Below the pieces are notes generated by a model. That model saw only the letters and a program-made list of their open reading frames with translations. It was not told the origin of the DNA and did not search any database. Below, one piece after another: positions 7,970 through 17,870 of a DNA stretch of 64,000 nucleotides; positions within the stretch are counted from its first letter, which is position 1, and each line of letters begins with the position of its first letter. Position numbers and translations under genes: made by a program. Source of the stretch: Glycomyces sp. NRRL B-16210. GTDB taxonomy: Bacteria; Actinomycetota; Actinomycetes; Mycobacteriales; Micromonosporaceae. The stretch covers positions 62,001-126,000 of the forward strand of contig NZ_JOGR01000003.1 in the NCBI RefSeq assembly GCF_000719515.1, written 5' to 3'.

Positions 7970-8283
7970 TACAGGTCCTTACCCGTCCGCTTCGAAACGC
8001 GGACCTTGCGGCCGTCATCGCCGAACCGGTAGCCCACGCGAGTGGGCTGGTTGTCGGCGTCGAGCACCTGCACGTTGGACACGTGGATCGCGGACTCCTG
8101 GACGACGATGCCGCCGGTCTTGGAGCCGCGGGCGGTCTGCCCGGCCTTGGTGTGCTTGGTCATGCGGTTGACGCCCTCGACGAGCACGCGCTCGCGGTCG
8201 GGGTACGACTCCAGCACGAGCCCCTCGGCGCCCTTGTCCTTGCCCGCGATGACGCGGACGCGGTCGCCCTTCTTGATCTTCAT
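7969..8283 (-). CDS. rplX: Ribosomal protein uL24 (L24)
   Basis: Assembly-initiator protein of the large subunit, 104 residues. A KOW motif opens the protein (KIKKGDRVRVIAGKDKGAEG). It follows rplN by 3 bases and overlaps rplE by one. Confidence 0.98.
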   Translation of the reverse strand: MKIKKGDRVRVIAGKDKGAEGLVLESYPDRERVLVEGVNRMTKHTKAGQTARGSKTGGIVVQESAIHVSNVQVLDADNQPTRVGYRFGDDGRKVRVSKRTGKDL

Positions 8284-8286
8284 CTC

Positions 8287-8652
8287 TTACAGCACCTCCG
8301 GTGCGAGGGAGATGATCTTCATGTACTGCTTGTCACGCAGTTCACGGGCGACCGGCCCGAAGATGCGGGTCCCTCGCGGTTCGCCGTCCTTGACGAGGAC
8401 CGCGGCGTTCTCGTCGAACTTGATGTACGTGCCGTCGGGGCGGCGAGTTTCCTTCACCGTCCGCACGATGACGGCCTTCACGACGTCGCCCTTCTTCACC
8501 CCGGCACCCGGGGTGGCGTCCTTGACGGAGGCCACGATCGTGTCGCCGATACCGGCATAGCGTCGGCCCGAGCCGCCCAGCACCCGGATGCACAGGATCT
8601 CCCGCGCACCGGTGTTGTCGGCGACCTTGAGCCGAGACTCTTGCTGAATCAC
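8287..8652 (-). CDS. rplN: Ribosomal protein uL14 (L14)
   Basis: Large-subunit protein forming part of the intersubunit bridge, 121 residues, beginning MIQQESRLKVADNTGAREIL. The start is GTG behind GGGAGATCGGG. It is 12 bases downstream of rpsQ in the same transcription unit. Confidence 0.98.
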   Translation of the reverse strand: MIQQESRLKVADNTGAREILCIRVLGGSGRRYAGIGDTIVASVKDATPGAGVKKGDVVKAVIVRTVKETRRPDGTYIKFDENAAVLVKDGEPRGTRIFGPVARELRDKQYMKIISLAPEVL

Positions 8653-8664
8653 GTCCCGATCTCC

Positions 8665-8934
8665 CTACTTGGCCTTCTCAAGGATCTCGACGATGCGCCA
8701 ACGCTTGGTCTTCGACAGGGGACGCGTCTCCATGATGGACACGCGGTCGCCGATGCCGGCCTCGTTGCTCTCGTCGTGGGCCTTGTACTTCTTGTTGGAC
8801 CTGATGACCTTGCCGTACAGCGGGTGCTTCTTGCGGTCTTCGACCTCGACGACAGCGGTCTTGTCCATCTTGTCGCCGACGACGAAGCCCTCAAGGACCT
8901 TGCGCCGACCGCGAGTCTGAGTTTCCTCGCTCAC
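8665..8934 (-). CDS. rpsQ: Ribosomal protein uS17 (S17)
   Basis: Small-subunit primary 16S rRNA-binding protein, 89 residues, with the conserved GFVVGDKMDKTAVVEVEDRK and TRPLSKTKRWRIVEIL blocks. The ATG overlaps the rpmC stop by four bases (ATGA). Confidence 0.98.
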   Translation of the reverse strand: MSEETQTRGRRKVLEGFVVGDKMDKTAVVEVEDRKKHPLYGKVIRSNKKYKAHDESNEAGIGDRVSIMETRPLSKTKRWRIVEILEKAK

Positions 8935-9164
8935 TTCTCAACCTCCTCCGGCGCGGCGCTGAGGCCCAACCGGCGCTCGTTCATGACGGTGTAGATCCGC
9001 GCGATCTCCTTGCGGACCAGGCCGAGCTCGTGGTTGTTCTCCAACTGGCCGGTGGCGTTCCGCACCCGGAGATTGAACAGCTCTTCCTTCTTCTGCAAGA
9101 GCTTCACCTGGAGCTCCTTGTCGCTGAGCTCGCGCAGCTCACCGGTGTCGATACCAGTAGCCAT
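8931..9164 (-). CDS. rpmC: Ribosomal protein uL29 (L29)
   Basis: Small helical large-subunit protein near the exit tunnel, 77 residues, with the family block KEELFNLRVRNATGQLENN. ATG 9164 was chosen because AGGTGAG precedes it; a GTG at 9167 would add one residue. It directly follows the rplP stop. The C-terminus is slightly extended, as in other actinobacteria. Confidence 0.97.
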   Translation of the reverse strand: MATGIDTGELRELSDKELQVKLLQKKEELFNLRVRNATGQLENNHELGLVRKEIARIYTVMNERRLGLSAAPEEVEK

Positions 9165-9166
9165 CA

Positions 9167-9592
9167 CTACTCACCTGCCCCTTCACGAGAGACGATGCGG
9201 CACTTCATCGGGAGCTTGTGGATCGCCCGCTGAAGGGCCTCGTGGGCCGTCTCCTCGCTCGGGTAGGAGAGCTCGAACATGACGCGGCCCGGCTTGACGT
9301 TCGCCACCCAGTACTCGGGCGAACCCTTACCGGAACCCTGACGGGTCTCGGCGGGCTTCTTGGTGATCGCACGGTCCGGGAAGATCGTGATCCAGACCTT
9401 GCCGCCACGCTTGATGTGGCGGGTCATGGCGATACGAGCGGACTCGATCTGCCGGTTGGTCACGTAGCTGTGCTCCAGCGCCTGGATGCCGTACTCGCCG
9501 AACGACACCTTCGTGCCGCGAGTGGCCTTGCCCTTGCGCTTGGGAGCGTGAGGCTTCCGGTAACCGCGCGGCGGCTTCCGTGGCATGAGCAT
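9167..9592 (-). CDS. rplP: Ribosomal protein uL16 (L16)
   Basis: Large-subunit protein at the A-site side of the peptidyl transferase centre, 141 residues, starting MLMPRKPPRGYRKPHAP. GGKVWITIFPDRAITKKPAE and the GSGKGSPEYWVA loop are intact. Five bases separate it from rpsC. Confidence 0.98.
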   Translation of the reverse strand: MLMPRKPPRGYRKPHAPKRKGKATRGTKVSFGEYGIQALEHSYVTNRQIESARIAMTRHIKRGGKVWITIFPDRAITKKPAETRQGSGKGSPEYWVANVKPGRVMFELSYPSEETAHEALQRAIHKLPMKCRIVSREGAGE

Positions 9593-9597
9593 GTCGC

Positions 9598-10404
9598 TTA
9601 GCCCTCCTGCTTCTCAGTCTCAGCGGGCGCGGCGGCAGCGGCCTCGGCGGGCTGAGCGGCCGGACGGCCGCCCCTTCCGCGTCCGCCGCGTGCGGCGCCG
9701 GCTCCACCGCGGCCGCCGCGTCCACCGCGGTCGCCGCCGGCGTCACGACGACGCTGCACCTGCTCGGCCTGCTCCTTGAGCGTGGCCTCGCCCTTGTAGA
9801 TCCACACCTTCACGCCGATGCGGCCGAAGGTGGTGTGGGCCTCGAACAGGCCGTAGTCGATGTTCGCGCGGAGCGTGTGCAGCGGGACCTGGCCCTCGCG
9901 GTACTGCTCCGAACGGCTCATCTCCGCGCCGCCGAGACGGCCCGAGCACTGCACCTTGATGCCCTTCACGGTCGGGTTGCGCATGGCCGACTGGATGGCC
10001 TTGCGCATCGCGCGACGGAAGTTGACACGGCTGGACAGCTGCTCGGCCACGCCCTGGGCGACGAGCTGCGCATCGATGTCGGGGTTCTTGACCTCGATGA
10101 TGTTGAGCTGGACCTGCTTGCCGGTCAGCTTCTCCAGGTTGCCCCTCAGGCGGTCGGCCTCGGCGCCCTTGCGGCCGATGACGATGCCCGGGCGGGCGGT
10201 GTGGATGTCGACGCGGACCCGCTCGCGGGTGCGCTCGATGTCGACCTTGCTGATGCCAGCGCGCTCGAGACCCTTGGTCATGAGCTGGCGGATCTTGACG
10301 TCCTCGCCCACGTACTCGGCGTACTCCTTGTCGGCGTACCAACGCGACGTCCAGTCGGCGCTGATGCCGAGGCGGTACCCGTGCGGGTGGATTTTTTGAC
10401 CCAT
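9598..10404 (-). CDS. rpsC: Ribosomal protein uS3 (S3) with RG-rich tail
   Basis: Small-subunit protein at the mRNA entry channel. The 268 residues include a normal KH domain (GIVIGRKGAEADRLRGNLEK) and C-terminal domain (GRLGGAEMSRSEQYREG). A disordered tail of about 50 residues rich in Arg/Gly, then Ala/Glu, follows. Such tails are common in actinobacterial S3, but the RGG-like run is notable. The start overlaps the rplV stop (TAATG). Confidence 0.98.
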   Translation of the reverse strand: MGQKIHPHGYRLGISADWTSRWYADKEYAEYVGEDVKIRQLMTKGLERAGISKVDIERTRERVRVDIHTARPGIVIGRKGAEADRLRGNLEKLTGKQVQLNIIEVKNPDIDAQLVAQGVAEQLSSRVNFRRAMRKAIQSAMRNPTVKGIKVQCSGRLGGAEMSRSEQYREGQVPLHTLRANIDYGLFEAHTTFGRIGVKVWIYKGEATLKEQAEQVQRRRDAGGDRGGRGGRGGAGAARGGRGRGGRPAAQPAEAAAAAPAETEKQEG

Positions 10405-10889
10405 TACTCGGTCTCCTCCTTGTCGTCAGCGTTCTCGGACTTCGCGTCGGCCTCGACCGGCTTGGCCTCGTCCGCCGGCTTCGGGGCGGCCGCCTTGGGG
10501 CGGCGCACCGAGGGGGCGGCGGACTGCTGGGCCTGGACCGACTCGACCACCACGGTGATGTGGCTGGTGCGCTTGTTGATCCGGTAGGCACGGCCGTGGG
10601 CGCGCGGGCGGTACCTGCGCATCGTCGGGCCCTCGTCGACCTTGATCTCCGACACCAGAAGCGATTCCGGGTCGAGACCGAGGTTGTTCTCGGCGTTCGC
10701 CTGAGCCGAAGCGATGACCTTGTAGACGATCTCGGCCGCGCTGTAGGGCGCGAACTCCAACGTCGTCAAGGCCTCGTCCACGGGCAGACCACGCACGAGG
10801 TCGACGACGCGGCGCGCCTTGCGAGGTGCTACGCGGACGTACCGCGCCACCGCGCGCGCCTTCGGAGCCTCCTGCTCCACTGTTGCCAT
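10404..10889 (-). CDS. rplV: Ribosomal protein uL22 (L22) with acidic tail
   Basis: Large-subunit protein lining the exit tunnel. The 161 residues hold the core (ARYVRVAPRKARRVVDLVRG; RRYRPRAHGRAYRINKRTSH). An alanine-, proline- and glutamate-rich tail of about 45 residues is absent from the 110-residue E. coli protein. Start and stop are tightly packed between rpsS and rpsC. Confidence 0.98.
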   Translation of the reverse strand: MATVEQEAPKARAVARYVRVAPRKARRVVDLVRGLPVDEALTTLEFAPYSAAEIVYKVIASAQANAENNLGLDPESLLVSEIKVDEGPTMRRYRPRAHGRAYRINKRTSHITVVVESVQAQQSAAPSVRRPKAAAPKPADEAKPVEADAKSENADDKEETE

Positions 10890-10925
10890 CGTTCTAATCC
10901 TTCGTTCGTTCTCAAAGCCCGTGGC

Positions 10926-11207
10926 CTAGCGGCGACGGCTCTTGCGGTCGTCCTTGTCGTGGCCGCGGAAGGTGCGGGTGGGCGCGAACTCGCCGAGCTT
11001 GTGCCCCACCATGTTCTCCGTGACGTAGACCGGGACGTGCTTGCGGCCGTCGTGGACTCCGAAGGTCAGCCCGATGAAATCGGGCGTGATCGTGGAGCGA
11101 CGCGACCACGTCTTGATGACGTTCTTGCTCTTCGACTCGACCGCCGCGTCCACCTTCTTCTGGAGGTGATCGTCGACGAACGGGCCCTTCTTGAGGCTGC
11201 GACTCAT
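10926..11207 (-). CDS. rpsS: Ribosomal protein uS19 (S19)
   Basis: Small-subunit head protein, 93 residues, beginning MSRSLKKGPFVDDHL and carrying TPDFIGLTFGVHDGRKHVPV. It lies 3 bases behind rplB and 36 bases before rplV. Confidence 0.98.
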   Translation of the reverse strand: MSRSLKKGPFVDDHLQKKVDAAVESKSKNVIKTWSRRSTITPDFIGLTFGVHDGRKHVPVYVTENMVGHKLGEFAPTRTFRGHDKDDRKSRRR

Positions 11208-11210
11208 GGC

Positions 11211-12053
11211 TTACTTCCCCCGCTTCCGGCTGGCGTTGCGACGACGGACGATGAGCCGGTCGTTCGGGTGCTTCTTCTTCCGGGTGCGACCCTCGGGCTT
11301 GCCCTGCGGGTTCACCGGGTGGCGACCACCGGAGGTCCGGCCCTCGCCACCGCCGTGCGGGTGGTCGACGGGGTTCATGACGACACCGCGGACGGTCGGG
11401 CGCCAGCCCTTCCAGCGCATGCGGCCGGCCTTGCCCCAGTTGATGTTGCCCTGCTCGGCGTTGCCGACCTCACCGACGGAGGCGCGGCAGTTGACCAGGA
11501 CCAGGCGGATCTCGCCGGAGGGCATGCGCAGGTGCGCGTACTTGCCTTCGCGGGCGAGGAGCTGGATGGACGCGCCGGCGCTGCGGCCCAGAGCGGCGCC
11601 GCCGCCGGGCTTGAGCTCCACCGCGTGGACCGTGGTGCCGACCGGGATGTGACGCAGCTCCAGCGAGTTGCCGGGCTTGATGTCGGCCTCCGGGCCGTTC
11701 TCGATCACGTCACCCTGCTTGATGCCCTTGGGGGCCAGGATGTAGCGCTTCTCGCCGTCCGCGTAGTGCAGCAGCGCGATGTTCGCGGTGCGGTTCGGGT
11801 CGTACTCGATGTGCGCGACCTTCGCCGGCACGCCGTCCTTGTCGTGGCGACGGAAGTCGATCACGCGGTAGCGGCGCTTGTGCCCGCCACCGCGGTGACG
11901 GGTCGAGATCTTGCCCGAGTTGTTGCGGCCGCCGGTCTTCGTCAGCGGGCGGACCAGCGACTTCTCCGGGGTCGAACGGGTGATCTCGGCGAAGTCGGAG
12001 ACGCTGGACCCACGACGCCCAGGCGTCGTCGGCTTGTACTTGCGAATAGCCAT
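11211..12053 (-). CDS. rplB: Ribosomal protein uL2 (L2)
   Basis: Universally conserved large-subunit protein needed for subunit joining and peptidyl transfer, 280 residues. The conserved C-terminal loop with the key histidine is present (NPVDHPHGGGEGRTSGGRHP). It follows rplW by 21 bases. Confidence 0.98.
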   Translation of the reverse strand: MAIRKYKPTTPGRRGSSVSDFAEITRSTPEKSLVRPLTKTGGRNNSGKISTRHRGGGHKRRYRVIDFRRHDKDGVPAKVAHIEYDPNRTANIALLHYADGEKRYILAPKGIKQGDVIENGPEADIKPGNSLELRHIPVGTTVHAVELKPGGGAALGRSAGASIQLLAREGKYAHLRMPSGEIRLVLVNCRASVGEVGNAEQGNINWGKAGRMRWKGWRPTVRGVVMNPVDHPHGGGEGRTSGGRHPVNPQGKPEGRTRKKKHPNDRLIVRRRNASRKRGK

Positions 12054-12074
12054 ATCGGTTTGCTCCCTGCGTCC

Positions 12075-12389
12075 CTAAGAGATCTGTCCGCCGAAGATCT
12101 CACCGAGGCGACCGGGGTCGCCCTCGACGGTGACGATCGCGTGCTTGACGCTCTTACGCTGGCCCCAACCGGTGCGGGTGCGCTTGCGCTTGCCCGAGCG
12201 GTTCAGGGTGTTGACGCTCTTGACGTCCACGTTGAAGATCTGCTTGATGGCGATCTTGATGTGGCTCTTGTTGGCGCGCGGGTCGACCTCGAAGGTGTAC
12301 TTGCCCTCGCCGAGGAGGGTGTAGGTCTTCTCCGAGATGACCGGCTTGATGATGATGTCGCGCGGGTCGGCGACGGTCACTTCGCTCAC
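12075..12389 (-). CDS. rplW: Ribosomal protein uL23 (L23)
   Basis: Large-subunit protein at the tunnel exit and docking site for trigger factor and SRP, 104 residues, with DIIIKPVISEKTYTLLGEGK and the NRSGKRKRTRTGWGQR segment. Its start overlaps the rplD stop by four bases. Confidence 0.98.
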   Translation of the reverse strand: MSEVTVADPRDIIIKPVISEKTYTLLGEGKYTFEVDPRANKSHIKIAIKQIFNVDVKSVNTLNRSGKRKRTRTGWGQRKSVKHAIVTVEGDPGRLGEIFGGQIS

Positions 12390-13036
12390 GCCGCGACCTC
12401 CTGCTCAGTCCGGTCAGCGATGAACGCCTCGATGGCGGCCTCGCTGAACACGATGTCCTCGTTGTTGAGCACGTCGTAGGTGTTGACCTGGCCCCAGTCG
12501 AGCAGGTGCACCTCGGGGAGGTTGCGCAGGCTCAGGGCCGCGGTCCGCTCGTCGCGGGTGAGGACCACGAGGACCTTGCGGGCCTCGGTGATCGCCGCCA
12601 GCGCAGCCTGAGCGGTCTTCGTCTTGGGCGCGTCGCCCTCGATGAAGGCGTCGATGACGTGCACGTTCTCGCCGCGGACCCGGTCGGTGAGGGCGCCGGC
12701 GAGTGCCGCCGCCTTCATCTTCTTGGGGGTCCGCTCGGCGAACGACCGCGGCTTGGGGCCGTGGACGATGCCGCCGCCGGCGAACTGCGGGGCGCGGGTC
12801 GAGCCCTGACGGGCGCGGCCGGTGCCCTTCTGGCGGTAGGGCTTCCTGCCGCCGCCGCGGACTTCGCCGCGGGTCTTGGTGCTGGCGGTGCCCGCGCGGC
12901 CGGCGGCGAGCTGGGCCGTGACGACCTGGTGCATGAGCGGAATGTTCGGCTCGATGTCGAAGATCGACGCGGGCAGCTCGATGGTCTTGCCCGTGGCCTC
13001 GCCGGAGGCGTTCTTGACGTTCAATTCAAGGCTCAT
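12386..13036 (-). CDS. rplD: Ribosomal protein uL4 (L4)
   Basis: Large-subunit protein of 216 residues whose loop reaches into the exit tunnel; the E. coli homologue is the S10-operon autoregulator. The loop KTRGEVRGGGRKPYRQKGTG identifies it. I set the start at ATG 13036 (MSLELNVKNASG), two bases after the rplC stop; the open frame continues upstream only as read-through inside rplC. Confidence 0.97.
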   Translation of the reverse strand: MSLELNVKNASGEATGKTIELPASIFDIEPNIPLMHQVVTAQLAAGRAGTASTKTRGEVRGGGRKPYRQKGTGRARQGSTRAPQFAGGGIVHGPKPRSFAERTPKKMKAAALAGALTDRVRGENVHVIDAFIEGDAPKTKTAQAALAAITEARKVLVVLTRDERTAALSLRNLPEVHLLDWGQVNTYDVLNNEDIVFSEAAIEAFIADRTEQEVAA

Positions 13037-13038
13037 GA

Positions 13039-13686
13039 TTAAGCCACCTGCTTCACTGCCGTGCGGACGAGCACCAGGCCGTTCTTCGGACCCGGGACGG
13101 CGCCCACGATGAGCAGCAGACCGCGCTCGGCGTCGACCGCCTGGATGCGCAGGTTCTGCGTGGTGTGACGGGCGTGGCCCATGCGGCCGGCCATGCGCAT
13201 GCCCTTGAACACGCGACCGGGCGTGGCGCACCCGCCGATGGAGCCGGGGGCGCGGTGCACCTTGTGCGCGCCGTGGCTGGCGGGCAGGCCCTTGAAGCCG
13301 TGGCGCTTCATGACGCCGGCGAAGCCCTTGCCCTTGGTGGTGCCGGTGACGTCCACGATCTGGCCGGACTCGAAGATCGTCGCTTCGATGGTCTGGCCGA
13401 GGTCGTAGTCGGCGGCGTCCGAGGTGCGCAGTTCGACGAGGTGGCGACGCGGGGCGACGCCGGCCTTCTCGAAGTGGCCCTGGATCGGCTTGGTGACGTT
13501 CTTGAGTTTGATGTCGCCGAAGCCCAGTTGGACGGCCGAGTAGCCGTCGACGTCGGGTTTGCGAACCTGGGTGACCACATTGGGCCCGGCCTGCACCACG
13601 GTGACGGGAACGGCGCGGCCGTTCTGGTCCCAAACCTGGGTCATGCCGAGCTTGGTGCCCAGGATTCCCTTGATCTGCCTGTCCAT
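13039..13686 (-). CDS. rplC: Ribosomal protein uL3 (L3)
   Basis: Large-subunit assembly protein, 215 residues, starting MDRQIKGILGTKLGMTQVWD; the tip region GSIGGCATPGRVFKGMRMAG is conserved. ATG 13686 lies just downstream of the rpsJ stop. A further upstream in-frame start at 13734 would lie inside rpsJ and is rejected. Confidence 0.97.
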   Translation of the reverse strand: MDRQIKGILGTKLGMTQVWDQNGRAVPVTVVQAGPNVVTQVRKPDVDGYSAVQLGFGDIKLKNVTKPIQGHFEKAGVAPRRHLVELRTSDAADYDLGQTIEATIFESGQIVDVTGTTKGKGFAGVMKRHGFKGLPASHGAHKVHRAPGSIGGCATPGRVFKGMRMAGRMGHARHTTQNLRIQAVDAERGLLLIVGAVPGPKNGLVLVRTAVKQVA

Positions 13687-13693
13687 TGGTCCC

Positions 13694-14002
13694 CTACAGC
13701 TTGATCTCGATGTCGACACCGGCCGGGAGGTCAAGGCGCATCAACGAGTCGACCGTCTTCGGGGTCGGGTCGAGAATGTCGATGAGGCGCTTGTGCGTGC
13801 GCATCTCGAAGTGCTCGCGCGAGTCCTTGTACTTGTGCGGCGACCGGATGACGCAGAAACGGTTGATCTCGGTCGGCAGCGGCACCGGCCCGGAGATGGC
13901 AGCACCGGTACGAGTGACCGTCTCCACGATCTTGCGGGCCGAGGAGTCCACGACCTCGTGGTCGTAGGCTTTCAGCCTGATGCGGATCTTCTGTCCCGCC
14001 AT
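13694..14002 (-). CDS. rpsJ: Ribosomal protein uS10 (S10)
   Basis: First gene of the S10 operon; besides its place in the small subunit, S10 (NusE) works in antitermination. It has 102 residues with MAGQKIRIRLKAYDHEVVD and HFEMRTHKRLIDILDPTPKT. The promoter proposed at 14246-14275 gives it a leader of about 237 bases. Confidence 0.98.
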   Translation of the reverse strand: MAGQKIRIRLKAYDHEVVDSSARKIVETVTRTGAAISGPVPLPTEINRFCVIRSPHKYKDSREHFEMRTHKRLIDILDPTPKTVDSLMRLDLPAGVDIEIKL

Positions 14003-14245
14003 GATTCCTTACCTAACGTAAATTGGCTGTTCAGACCGCTCCACGCGGTCGGGCGTGTCGCGAGTGCGAGACTGGCACGGGCACAGCAGTGCCCTCTCCT
14101 GATCTCTTGAGCTCGCCCGCCTGCCCGTCGTGAACGGTCCCTCTCAGCGCAGTCAAGTGCCTACTGGGGCCCGCGGGCCGGGCGTGAGCACCGACGCGAT
14201 CGCAGTGCACGGCACTGGAGGCGTCGGAGCGTACGCAACCTGAAT
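14003..14245 (-). promoter_or_regulatory. Long 5' leader of the S10 operon
   Basis: No gene fits between rpsJ and the promoter at 14246-14275. If that promoter is right, about 237 bases of untranslated leader are made, with GC-rich inverted repeats such as GGGCCCGCGGGCC near 14166-14178. L4- or S10-type leader control is plausible, but I see no motif I can assign to a known class. Confidence 0.4.
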
Positions 14246-14275
14246 ATTATGCCTGCTCCCCCGTTACGCCAGCAA
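14246..14275 (-). promoter_or_regulatory. Sigma-A-type promoter for the S10 operon
   Basis: Minus strand: TTGCTG (14270-14275), an 18-base spacer, then CATAAT (14246-14251), followed by an AT-rich start region that stands out from the GC-rich surroundings. Transcription would begin near 14239. Confidence 0.65.
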
Positions 14276-14386
14276 GCTGGGGTCGGGGAACAGTGGGACA
14301 GGTTACGCGTATGCGCATGTAATCGCGCCTGGAGACCGAACCGGCGGGGATGCCCCGTCACGGAACGGACCTTGTGAGACGCGAGT

Positions 14387-14419
14387 GCACCGGGGCGACC
14401 CGATGGGTCGCCCCGGTGC
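14387..14419 (-). terminator. Terminator after tuf
   Basis: A perfect 15-bp stem (14387-14401 with 14405-14419) and 3-base loop begins 8 bases after the tuf stop. There is no T-tract, as is common for actinobacterial terminators. Confidence 0.75.
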
Positions 14420-14426
14420 GGCGGTC

Positions 14427-15620
<1,194 letters not shown>

Positions 15621-15749
15621 TTCGTCCTCCTGTGGACTGGGTAAATCTGGTTTGACTTATCTGACCTATTGCGTCGCTTCGAAGCGTCAGCGCCGGTGCA
15701 GGCAACAGGTGGTCGGCGGGAGGCGCCCAGGCTTGGACGCCCGAACCGC

Positions 15750-17855
15750 CTACTCGCCTGTCGCCTTGGCGATGATCTCCTTGGCGACGTTCGCCGGGAC
15801 TTCGGCATAGGTGTCGAACTGCATCGAGTAGTTCGCGCGGCCGGCCGTCTTCGACCTGAGGTCGCCGACGTAGCCGAACATCTCCGACAGCGGCACGACG
15901 GCCTTGACCGTGCGGTCGTTGCCCCGTTCGCCCATCTCCTGGACCATGCCACGACGGGAGTTGATGTCGCCGATGACGTCGCCCATGTTGTCCTCGGGAC
16001 AGATGACCTCGACCGACATCATCGGTTCGAGGATCACCGGGCGCGCCCGCTTGGCGGCTTCCTTGAGCACCATGCGGCCGGCGATCTTGAAGGCCATCTC
16101 CGAGGAGTCGACCTCGTGGTACTGGCCGTCGACCAGTTCCAGCTTGACGCCCACCAGCGGGTAGCCCGCCAGGACGCCGTCCGACAGGGCGCTCTCCGCG
16201 CCGGCCTTGACCGACGGGATGTACTCGCGCGGGATGCGACCGCCGGTGATCTTGTCGTCGAAGGCGAAGATCTCGTCCTCGTTCGACTTCATCTCCAGCG
16301 GCTCGAGGTTGACGAGCACGCGCGCGAACTGACCGGAACCGCCGGTCTGCTTCTTGTGCAGGTACTCGACCTTCTCGACGCGCTGCGTGACCGTCTCGCG
16401 GTAGGCCACCTGCGGCTTGCCGATGTTGGCCTCGACGTTGAACTCCCGCTTCATGCGGTCGACCAGGATGTCGAGGTGCAGCTCGCCCATGCCGGAGATG
16501 ATCGTCTGGCCGGAGTCCTCGTCGGTCTTGACCCGGAAGGTCGGGTCCTCCTCGGCGAGGCGCTGGATCGCGGTGGCCAGCTTGTCCTGGTCGGCCTTCG
16601 ACTTGGGCTCGATGGCCACGTCGATGACCGGCTCGGGGAAGATCATCGACTCCAGGATCACCTGGCTGCCGGAGTCGCTCAGCGTGTCACCGGTGGTGGT
16701 GGCCTTGAGGCCCTGCACCGCGATGATGTCGCCGGCCTGCGCCTCCGAGCGCTCCTCACGCTTGTTGGCGTGCATCTGGTAGATCTTGCCGACGCGCTCC
16801 TTGCGGCCCTTGGTCGAGTTGATGACCTGGGTGCCGGTGGAGACCGTGCCGGAGTAGATCCGGACGTAGGTCAGGCGGCCGAGGTGCTTGTCGGTCTGGA
16901 TCTTGAAGGCCAGACCGGCGAAGGGCTCCTCGACGTCCGCGTGGCGCTCGGCGGGGGTCTCGTTGTCGGTGAGGGTCCCCTGGATCGCCGGGATGTCGAG
17001 CGGGCTCGGCAGGTAGTCCACGACCGCGTCGAGCAGGGGCTGGACGCCCTTGTTCTTGAACGCGGTGCCGCAGAGCACCGGGTTGATCTCGTTGGCGATG
17101 GTGGCCTTGCGGATCGCCGCCTTGACGTCGGCGACCGAGATGTCCTCGCCCTCGAGGAAGCGCTCGGCGAACTCGTCGTCGACGTCCGAGAGGGTCTCCA
17201 GGAGCTTCTCGCGGTACTCGGCGGCCTGGTCGGCCAGATCCGCGGGGATCTCCTCGACCGTGTACTCCTCGCCCAGACCGGTCTCGCCGCGCCACACCTT
17301 GGCGTGCATCTCGACCAGGTCGACGACGCCGATGAAGTCGGACTCGTTCCCGATCGGGAGCTGGAGCACCGCGGTGTTGGAGTTGAGGCGGTCCTGCATC
17401 ATCTCGACGCAGCGGAAGAAGTTCGCGCCGGTGCGGTCGAGCTTGTTGACGAAGCACATGCGCGGGACGTCGTACTTGTTGGCCTGGCGCCACACGTTCT
17501 CGGTCTGCGGCTCGACGCCGGCGACGCCGTCGTAGACGGCGATCGCGGAGTCCAGGACGCGCAGCGAACGCTCGACCTCGACGGTGAAGTCGACGTGGCC
17601 GGGCGTGTCGATGATCTGGATGATGTGGTCGTCCCACTGACACTTGGTAGCGGCGGAGGTGATCGTGATGCCACGCTCCTGCTCCTGCTCCATCCAGTCC
17701 ATCGTGGCGGCGCCGTCGTGGACCTCGCCGATCTTGTGCGACACGCCGGTGTAGTACAGGATGCGCTCGGTCGTGGTGGTCTTACCGGCGTCGATGTGGG
17801 CCATGATGCCGATGTTGCGGAGCTTGGCGAGTTCCGCGTTAGCTTTGTTAGCCAC
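15750..17855 (-). CDS. fusA: Elongation factor G
   Basis: Translocase GTPase of 701 residues. It shows AHIDAGKTTTTERIL (P-loop), RGITITSAA (switch I), DTPGHVDFT (G3) and NKLD (G4), then the domain III-V blocks including GMGELHLDILVDRMKREF. The start is GTG behind AGAGGAG. It sits in the usual str order rpsL-rpsG-fusA-tuf, 15 bases after rpsG. Confidence 0.98.
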   Translation of the reverse strand: MANKANAELAKLRNIGIMAHIDAGKTTTTERILYYTGVSHKIGEVHDGAATMDWMEQEQERGITITSAATKCQWDDHIIQIIDTPGHVDFTVEVERSLRVLDSAIAVYDGVAGVEPQTENVWRQANKYDVPRMCFVNKLDRTGANFFRCVEMMQDRLNSNTAVLQLPIGNESDFIGVVDLVEMHAKVWRGETGLGEEYTVEEIPADLADQAAEYREKLLETLSDVDDEFAERFLEGEDISVADVKAAIRKATIANEINPVLCGTAFKNKGVQPLLDAVVDYLPSPLDIPAIQGTLTDNETPAERHADVEEPFAGLAFKIQTDKHLGRLTYVRIYSGTVSTGTQVINSTKGRKERVGKIYQMHANKREERSEAQAGDIIAVQGLKATTTGDTLSDSGSQVILESMIFPEPVIDVAIEPKSKADQDKLATAIQRLAEEDPTFRVKTDEDSGQTIISGMGELHLDILVDRMKREFNVEANIGKPQVAYRETVTQRVEKVEYLHKKQTGGSGQFARVLVNLEPLEMKSNEDEIFAFDDKITGGRIPREYIPSVKAGAESALSDGVLAGYPLVGVKLELVDGQYHEVDSSEMAFKIAGRMVLKEAAKRARPVILEPMMSVEVICPEDNMGDVIGDINSRRGMVQEMGERGNDRTVKAVVPLSEMFGYVGDLRSKTAGRANYSMQFDTYAEVPANVAKEIIAKATGE

Positions 17856-17870
17856 GATGTCTCCTCTGCA

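Noticed and set aside
12386..13633. 415-codon frame as a longer L4 fusion
   Set aside because: The N-terminal 199 codons lie inside rplC in another frame; the L4 homology begins exactly at ATG 13036.
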